From Lysobacterales bacterium (GTDB lineage: Bacteria; Pseudomonadota; Gammaproteobacteria; Xanthomonadales; Xanthomonadaceae): a DNA stretch of 6,856 bases. The stretch lies in the NCBI GenBank assembly GCA_015655035.1, contig JAATFS010000402.1, positions 1-6,856 on the forward strand. The letters run 5' to 3'. Shown here piece by piece: positions 1 through 4,401 of the stretch (positions within the stretch are counted from its first letter, which is position 1; each line of letters opens with the position of its first letter). The notes below the pieces were generated by a model. It had not been told where the DNA came from, searched no databases, and saw only the letters and a program-made list of their open reading frames with translations. A program made the position numbers and the translations under genes.

Positions 1-1
1 C

Positions 2-739
2 TTCCACGCGCTCGGCGTGCCGACCGTGGACTACGGCAACAACCTGCGGCAGATGGCGTTGGAGGAAGGCGTCGGCAACGCGTTCGACTTCCCCGGCTTC
101 GTGCCGGCCTACATCCGCCCGTTGTTTTGCCGTGGCATCGGCCCGTTCCGCTGGGCGGCCTTGAGCGGCGACCCGGAAGACATCTACAAGACCGACGCCA
201 AGGTCAAGGAACTAATCCCCGACAACCCCGCCCTGCACCGCTGGCTGGACCTGGCGCGCGACAAGATCCAGTTTCAGGGCCTGCCGGCGCGTATCTGCTG
301 GGTCGGACTGGGCGAGCGCGACCGCCTGGGCCAGGCGTTCAACGAGATGGTCGCCAACGGCGAACTCAAGGCGCCCATAGTGATCGGCCGCGACCACCTG
401 GACAGCGGCAGCGTCGCTTCGCCCAACCGCGAGACCGAAGCCATGCGCGACGGCTCCGACGCAGTATCCGATTGGCCACTGCTCAACGCCCTGCTCAATA
501 CCGCCAGCGGCGCGACCTGGGTATCGCTGCACCATGGGGGCGGCGTCGGCATGGGCTTCTCCCAGCATGCCGGCATGGTGATCGTCTGTGATGGCAGCCA
601 GGCAGCGGCCAAGCGCATCGGCCGGGTGCTGTGGAACGACCCGGCGACCGGGGTGATGCGCCATGCCGATGCGGGCTATGAAATCGCCATCGACTGCGCG
701 AAGCAAAAAGGCCTGGATCTGCCAGGCATCCTTGGCTGA
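2..739 (+). CDS. hutU: Urocanate hydratase (urocanase), C-terminal part; 5' end outside the window
   Basis: Urocanate hydratase is a cytoplasmic, NAD+-dependent enzyme that converts urocanate to 4-imidazolone-5-propionate, the second step of histidine degradation. The frame is open from the left edge, so the gene is truncated by the window and no start is visible. The visible part runs to a TGA at 737-739. The urocanase signature FQGLPARICW lies at about 272-301, and its cysteine codon at 296-298 matches the active-site cysteine known as Cys410 in the Pseudomonas putida enzyme. From that cysteine to the end the length fits a family member of about 556 residues, so the C-terminus is intact. 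Other family-typical stretches are DYGNNLRQ near the left edge, GPFRWAALSGDPEDIYKTD (148-204), and the glycine-rich HHGGGVGMGFSQHAGMV region (about 530-582). It faces the receptor gene tail to tail and is functionally unrelated to it. It is probably the last gene of a hut operon, which is inference because nothing upstream is visible. Confidence 0.97.
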   Translation, partial: FHALGVPTVDYGNNLRQMALEEGVGNAFDFPGFVPAYIRPLFCRGIGPFRWAALSGDPEDIYKTDAKVKELIPDNPALHRWLDLARDKIQFQGLPARICWVGLGERDRLGQAFNEMVANGELKAPIVIGRDHLDSGSVASPNRETEAMRDGSDAVSDWPLLNALLNTASGATWVSLHHGGGVGMGFSQHAGMVIVCDGSQAAAKRIGRVLWNDPATGVMRHADAGYEIAIDCAKQKGLDLPGILG

Positions 740-758
740 GCGCACGTCATCCGCTGCA

Positions 759-788
759 CGGCCGGGATCGGTCACCTTATCCCGGCTG
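759..788. terminator. Inverted repeat between convergent genes, probable shared terminator
   Basis: GCCGGGAT (761-768) and ATCCCGGC (779-786) form a perfect 8-bp stem around a 10-base loop. A G-T pair (760/787) and a C-G pair (759/788) can extend it. It begins 20 bases after the hutU stop and 13 bases after the stop of the opposing receptor gene, which is where a bidirectional terminator belongs. Neither strand has a clear T run after the stem, so it is not a textbook intrinsic terminator. It may instead be a 3'-end stabilising hairpin or act together with Rho. Confidence 0.6.
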
Positions 789-800
789 CTTCCGCTGGTT

Positions 801-3800
801 CTAGAACTTGTAGGTCACGCCCATGTAGTACTGTCGGCCGGAGTAGCTGCCGTCGAGCAGGCGCGCCTCGGTATCGCTGCCCAGGTGGGTACGCTGCTCG
901 GACTTGGTGACATTCAGCAGCGAAGCGCTCACCGACAGGCTGTCGGTAATGTTGTATCCGACGTTGAGGTCGAGCTGGTCGTACGGCTCGGAATAAGCCG
1001 TCAGGCCGGAGACGAAGCCGCCCACCACGGTGCCACGCCGGTTGTAGGACGCACGCGCCAGGAATTTCTCGGTTTCGTAGAACACGGTCAGGTTGGCCTG
1101 GTTGCGAGCGCTGCCGATCAGGGGCGATTTTCCGATGACCTCGCCGTCGAGCACGATGCTGGCCAGGTTGGTCTTGTTGTACGTGTAGTTGGCCTGGAAG
1201 CCCAGCCCGAAGTCGAAGCTGTGTTGCAGGTAGACCTCCACGCCTTCGGACGTACCGTCCTGGCCGTTGGCCTGGGTCGAGTAATCGCGGACCAGCACGG
1301 TCTCGCCGCCGATTTCCAGATCCTGGTCGCGTACCACCGGCACGATGAAATTCTTGACGTTCTTGCGGAACAGGCCGATACCGGCCACCGAACCCGGCTT
1401 GAAGTACCACTCCAGCCCGATGTCGTACTGGGTCGCTTCGTAAGGTTCCAGATCCTTGTTCCCGCCGCTGCCGTACCAGCCTTCCGGACGTTCGCCGAAC
1501 TGGCAACGGTCGTTGCAGAATTCCTCGGAGTTATAGCGCAGGTCGCCGAGCTTGCCCAGGTCGCCATAACCGGTGCGCGCAATGACCTTGGAGGCCGCGC
1601 CACGCAGCACCAGATTCTCGGCCAGGTCGTAGGCGATGTTGAAGCTCGGCAGCACGTCGGTGAAGGTCTTGCCCGCGGTGCTGGCAACGTAGCTCTCCTG
1701 GCGCTGCTGGTCGTCGGGCAGGTAGACGAAGTCGCCGGGCGTGCACAGCATGCCGTCGTAGGCGCCGCCTGCCGGGCAGCGCGCGGGATTGCCGTTGGCG
1801 TCGTCCGGATAGGCGTCCAGATAGCGCGTCACCCGGTCGCTGGTGTCGATGTCCTGCTTGGTCCGGGCCACCCGCACACCGAGGTTGCCGCGCACGCGTT
1901 CGGTGCGGAAATTGGCCTGGAGATAACCGGACCAGATCTTCTCGTTGACGTTGTAGACGAAGTTTTCCTCGTTGCGGCGCAGCGGATTGCCGAAGCGATC
2001 ATTGAGGTAACTCAGGTACGCCGGATAGTTGATCGCCACGAAGTCGCTGACGTTGTACACGCCGTTGATGTTGCCGATCGGCTGCGAGGTGAAGAAGCCC
2101 GGTTGCGCGCCACCGGCTGCGGGATCGCAGTTCTGGTAGCGGTTGTCGTAGACCGGTTCCTCCCCTGGGCATACCCAATAGGTGTTGCCGGTGCTGCGGT
2201 GGGCGCTGCCATCGCGGTACTTCACGCCGAATTGCAGCGAGTCCAGCAACCCGCTCTGGAACATCCAGCTGAAGTCGGCCTGGTAGTAGCGCTGTTCGAT
2301 CTCGGTACGGGTCCACGATGAACTGGTCGCACCGATATCGATCTCGGCAATGCCGTTCATCAGATTTTGCTGGATCTCCGGCGAGAACGTCATCGACGGC
2401 GTTCCCGTCAGGTCCCAGGCGGTGTAGTAGTTGCCGTTCTGGTTACCGAAGCGGCGCGGCTTGGCCGACATGCCGAACAGCGTCGACGGCCCGCCTTCGG
2501 ACCAGGTGCGTCCGCTCTTGAACGAGGCACTCAGCGATTCGCCACGGTATTCGACCTCGAAATCGGCGGTCTGCGACAGCGCTTTCTCGCGGCTGTAGGT
2601 GCCCGACAACTGCGGCGTTTCCATGGTGCAGGGATTGTCCCTGGACTCGCCGGTCACCGGGTTGACTGCCAGGGAACAACCGCCGCTAGGCACCTGGAAA
2701 CGGCTGCCGGTGAGGATCGTGCCGCTGGAATCGAAGGTCAGCCCATTGGGCGCCAGCAACCGCCCCTGGTCGTTGGCGTAGTCCTCGCTGAAGCCCCATT
2801 CGGGGACTTTCACCAGGTTGTCGGTGTAGTTGCCTTCCAGTTCGAAGCGAAAATAGTTCGCGGTGACCGTCAGGTTGTCGGTAGGCTTGAACTGGAACGT
2901 CGCCTGCGCGCCCTCGCGCTTGCGTTCCTCGTTACGAACACCGTAGTTGACCGACTGCGGCGCCCAATAACCCGAATAGTGGTTGCCCGCCTGGTCGTCC
3001 ACGCCCTTGCCCCACCAATAGGCGATATCGGTGCCGGCTTCATAGGCATTGCCGTTGACGTCGGTGGCCGGCTGCGCGACCTGATCGTCGCTCCACCAGC
3101 GCCAGCTCTCGATGTTGGCATGCGTGGTGCGATTGGTACGGGTCTGCGAGGTCATGCCCACCAGGAAACCGAAGCGGTCGTCTTTGCTGTGCCAGGAATA
3201 CATGCCCGAGGCCTGTCCGTCGGTCTTCCTGGTGGTATCGGCGTAGGTTCCTTCGATCGTGGCGAAGCCGGTATTGGATTCCATTTCCAGCGGCCGGCGC
3301 GTGTGCAGGATCACGGTGCCGCCGATCCCGCCTTCGTCGATGCGCGCTTCCGGCGTCTTGAACAGCTCGGCGCTGGACAGCATATTCGCCGGCAGCAAGG
3401 TGTAGTTGAACGAGCGCGTCGGATCGTCGTTGGTCTCCGACGTCGCGATGTAGTTGCCGTTCAATTGCGTCATCGTCAGGTCCGCCGCCAGGCCGCGCAC
3501 GCTGACGTTCTTGCCCTCCCCGCCATCGCGGCTGATGACCACGCCGGGCGTACGCTGCAATGCGTCGGCCACGTTCTTGTCGGGAAATTTGCTGATGTCC
3601 TCGGCCGTCACCACCTCGACCACCGCATTGGCGTTGCGCTTCTGGTCCAGGCTTTTTTCGATTGAATAGCGATAGCCGGTCACCGTGACCGCATCCAGGG
3701 TGGTGGCCGGCTGGGACGGCGATGCAGGTGCCGGGTCGGTTTGCGCCTGCGGCTCAGGCGCATCCTGTCCGGTGGACTGCTGTGCCCACGCAGGCGCCGC

Positions 3801-3869
3801 CGAGGATGCGCACGCGGCAACGATTGCGGCCGTCAATTTCCAGCGCTGTGGCGATGATCCGTCCCTCAT
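801..3869 (-). CDS. TonB-dependent outer-membrane receptor, Xanthomonas/Caulobacter type, probable carbohydrate (mannoside) transporter
   Basis: This is a 1022-residue outer-membrane receptor that would import a ligand into the periplasm using energy from TonB-ExbBD. The start at 3869 is preferred because an AAGGGGG Shine-Dalgarno sequence lies 5 bases upstream and a signal peptide follows at once: a basic stretch, a hydrophobic alanine-rich core at residues 12-25, and a cleavage site AWA|QQ after residue 29. A Pro/Gln/Ala-rich linker (30-56) leads to a TonB-box-like TLDAVTVTGYR (57-67). The plug covers about 70-195, with KFPDKNVADALQRTPGV (94-110) and EGGIGGTVILHTRRPL (179-194). The rest is the beta-barrel, ending in the usual terminal phenylalanine (YKF). 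These motifs match the TonB-dependent receptor subfamily common in Xanthomonas and Caulobacter, many members of which take up plant or glycoprotein sugars. The mature protein has eight cysteines in four close pairs. The divergent GH92 mannosidase suggests a mannose-containing ligand, but the sequence alone does not show the substrate. Confidence 0.95.
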   Translation of the reverse strand: MRDGSSPQRWKLTAAIVAACASSAAPAWAQQSTGQDAPEPQAQTDPAPASPSQPATTLDAVTVTGYRYSIEKSLDQKRNANAVVEVVTAEDISKFPDKNVADALQRTPGVVISRDGGEGKNVSVRGLAADLTMTQLNGNYIATSETNDDPTRSFNYTLLPANMLSSAELFKTPEARIDEGGIGGTVILHTRRPLEMESNTGFATIEGTYADTTRKTDGQASGMYSWHSKDDRFGFLVGMTSQTRTNRTTHANIESWRWWSDDQVAQPATDVNGNAYEAGTDIAYWWGKGVDDQAGNHYSGYWAPQSVNYGVRNEERKREGAQATFQFKPTDNLTVTANYFRFELEGNYTDNLVKVPEWGFSEDYANDQGRLLAPNGLTFDSSGTILTGSRFQVPSGGCSLAVNPVTGESRDNPCTMETPQLSGTYSREKALSQTADFEVEYRGESLSASFKSGRTWSEGGPSTLFGMSAKPRRFGNQNGNYYTAWDLTGTPSMTFSPEIQQNLMNGIAEIDIGATSSSWTRTEIEQRYYQADFSWMFQSGLLDSLQFGVKYRDGSAHRSTGNTYWVCPGEEPVYDNRYQNCDPAAGGAQPGFFTSQPIGNINGVYNVSDFVAINYPAYLSYLNDRFGNPLRRNEENFVYNVNEKIWSGYLQANFRTERVRGNLGVRVARTKQDIDTSDRVTRYLDAYPDDANGNPARCPAGGAYDGMLCTPGDFVYLPDDQQRQESYVASTAGKTFTDVLPSFNIAYDLAENLVLRGAASKVIARTGYGDLGKLGDLRYNSEEFCNDRCQFGERPEGWYGSGGNKDLEPYEATQYDIGLEWYFKPGSVAGIGLFRKNVKNFIVPVVRDQDLEIGGETVLVRDYSTQANGQDGTSEGVEVYLQHSFDFGLGFQANYTYNKTNLASIVLDGEVIGKSPLIGSARNQANLTVFYETEKFLARASYNRRGTVVGGFVSGLTAYSEPYDQLDLNVGYNITDSLSVSASLLNVTKSEQRTHLGSDTEARLLDGSYSGRQYYMGVTYKF

Positions 3870-3874
3870 TGCAA

Positions 3875-3881
3875 CCCCCTT
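3875..3881 (-). promoter_or_regulatory. Ribosome binding site that fixes the receptor start
   Basis: Read on the - strand, AAGGGGG ends 5 bases before the ATG at 3869-3867. It decides against a TTG start at 4007, which would put 46 extra residues of non-signal-like sequence (including four cysteines) in front of the signal peptide and place the start inside the likely promoter and operator. Confidence 0.75.
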
Positions 3882-3957
3882 CTTCGATTGAATGAACCGC
3901 AAAGGATTCCTGTGGATCCAGCCCTGACGGCAGCCGCCGCGCATACACGCCACGCAC

Positions 3958-3971
3958 CGACACAAGTGTCG
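3958..3971. repeat. Short palindrome in the receptor leader, possible operator
   Basis: CGACAC and GTGTCG form a perfect pair of 6-bp arms around the two bases AA. The site lies 89-102 bases upstream of the receptor start codon and just downstream of its likely promoter, so it would sit near the 5' end of the transcript. This position suits a repressor roadblock, or a small hairpin in RNA, although a two-base loop is too tight for a good RNA hairpin. The protein that might bind it is unknown. Confidence 0.4.
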
Positions 3972-3979
3972 CCAGTGGA

Positions 3980-4023
3980 CATATATCGCGGATTTATATC
4001 GATCCAAGTCATATTGCGTACAA
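3980..4023 (-). promoter_or_regulatory. Candidate promoter of the TonB-dependent receptor gene
   Basis: This is the AT-rich island upstream of the receptor, read on the - strand. Two sigma70-like arrangements are possible. One is TTGTAC (4023-4018), 17 bases, then GATATA (4000-3995), with the better-looking TATAAA overlapping at 3998-3993. The other is TTGGAT (4007-4002), 16 bases, then TATATG (3985-3980). Both are only moderate matches. Either would give a leader of roughly 100-120 bases and would be overlapped by the candidate operator at 3991-4010. Confidence 0.35.
3991..4010 (-). promoter_or_regulatory. Candidate LacI-type operator upstream of the receptor gene
   Basis: Read towards the receptor gene, the site is GACTTGGATCGATATAAATC, a 20-bp imperfect palindrome with 7 of 10 positions symmetric about a central CG. 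It matches the site at 4298-4317 at 15 of 20 positions when both are read in the direction of their own genes, sharing the half-site GAnTTGnATC. LacI-family repressors typically bind palindromes centred on CG, and repression by overlapping the promoter would fit its location. The assignment to LacI is inference. No regulator gene is present in the window. Confidence 0.5.
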
Positions 4024-4041
4024 ATATCACGCCCCCTCGAT

Positions 4042-4066
4042 CAACGCATGCTGCTGCGCAGCGTTG
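4042..4066. repeat. Inverted repeat in the intergenic region
   Basis: CAACGC (4042-4047) and GCGTTG (4061-4066) are perfect 6-bp arms. The spacer overlaps a 10-bp perfect palindrome, GCTGCGCAGC (4053-4062), which uses part of the right arm, so the two structures are alternatives. No function can be assigned. Confidence 0.3.
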
Positions 4067-4142
4067 CCCGCGACGAGGTCGCCGAAGGGATGAAGTCCCC
4101 GCAGCGCGCGCTATCCAGCCCGGAACAAAACCGTGGGGCTAC

Positions 4143-4196
4143 GCTGCAATGCACAACATCGCTGGAATCCGCGCATATCGAATGTGCACGTGCAGC
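4143..4196. repeat. Nested inverted repeats containing a CACGTG-core palindrome
   Basis: GCTGCA (4143-4148) pairs with TGCAGC (4191-4196), and TGCACA (4150-4155) pairs with TGTGCA (4183-4188). This gives a 12-bp interrupted stem with a small internal loop and a 27-base terminal loop. The right arm also contains the perfect 10-bp palindrome TGCACGTGCA (4185-4194). It could be a protein site or an RNA hairpin. It lies about 100 bases upstream of the candidate mannosidase promoter. Confidence 0.35.
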
Positions 4197-4247
4197 ATCC
4201 GCGCCGTTGCGATTGGCCGCGAAACCTCACTATTCCCGGTTCTGCCT

Positions 4248-4267
4248 GGGGCCACCGACATGGCCCC
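4248..4267. repeat. Strong GC-rich hairpin upstream of the mannosidase promoter
   Basis: GGGGCCA (4248-4254) and TGGCCCC (4261-4267) form a perfect 7-bp stem with a 6-base loop. There is no T tract on either strand, so it is not a classic terminator. It ends 21 bases before the candidate -35 element of the mannosidase gene. It may block read-through from upstream, bind a regulator, or be incidental in GC-rich DNA. Confidence 0.4.
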
Positions 4268-4288
4268 GCACGCCCGCGTCCAGGACGC

Positions 4289-4315
4289 TTGAAAATAGAA
4301 TTGAATCGTTTTAAT
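4289..4315 (+). promoter_or_regulatory. Candidate promoter of the mannosidase gene
   Basis: TTGAAA (4289-4294, 5 of 6 to the -35 consensus) and TTTAAT (4310-4315, 5 of 6 to the -10 consensus) are separated by 15 bases, slightly short of ideal. TAGAAT (4296-4301, also 5 of 6) is an alternative -10 but has no good -35 partner. The elements lie in the only AT-rich patch near this gene and predict a leader of about 80-95 bases. The CG-centred palindrome at 4298-4317 covers both candidate -10 elements almost fully. Confidence 0.4.
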
Positions 4316-4317
4316 TC
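4298..4317 (+). promoter_or_regulatory. Candidate LacI-type operator upstream of the mannosidase gene
   Basis: GAATTGAATCGTTTTAATTC is an imperfect palindrome with 8 of 10 positions symmetric about a central CG. Its core TTGAATCGTTTTAA has the look of a LacI-family operator. It overlaps the best -10 candidates, as expected for a repressor site. Its centre is about 94 bases upstream of the start codon and 307 bases from the centre of the matching site at 3991-4010, so one repressor could control both genes and might loop the DNA between them. The regulator itself is not in the window. Confidence 0.55.
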
Positions 4318-4401
4318 CCTGTTGCTAGCGCCTCCTGCGTTGGCGCGACCTGCCAGAACCCGTCCCTTGTCGCGCCCGGGCTTCCCGTATCGGAATGGAT
4401 C

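Larger units (their letters stand above)
3870..4401. other. 532-base intergenic region between divergent receptor and mannosidase genes
   Basis: No convincing gene lies here. The short open frames have no good ribosome binding site and no recognisable protein features. Two AT-rich islands (about 3980-4026 and 4289-4319) in otherwise GC-rich DNA are the probable promoter regions for the left and right genes. Each carries one of a matched pair of 20-bp CG-centred palindromes. The roughly 260 bases between them hold several inverted repeats (4042-4066, 4143-4196, 4248-4267) of unknown role. The gap is larger than two simple promoters need, so extra regulatory sites or a small RNA are possible but unproven. 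Confidence 0.7.

Noticed and set aside
663..2321. Long + strand open frame of 552 codons
   Set aside because: It lies antisense to the receptor and overlaps the end of hutU. Its Val/Ala/Gly-rich composition is what the complement of GC-rich coding DNA gives, and it has no recognisable domain.
2367..3665. Long + strand open frame of 432 codons
   Set aside because: It is a mirror frame of the receptor gene, with no start signals and no domain.
3877..3896. A possible third copy of the CG-centred operator near the receptor ribosome binding site
   Set aside because: Only the central ATCGA part resembles the other two sites. The outer half-site positions mostly disagree and symmetry is poor.
3870..4007. 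N-terminal extension of the receptor to a TTG at 4007
   Set aside because: The extension lacks signal-peptide character, would overlap the promoter and operator, and the ATG at 3869 has a good ribosome binding site directly followed by a signal peptide.
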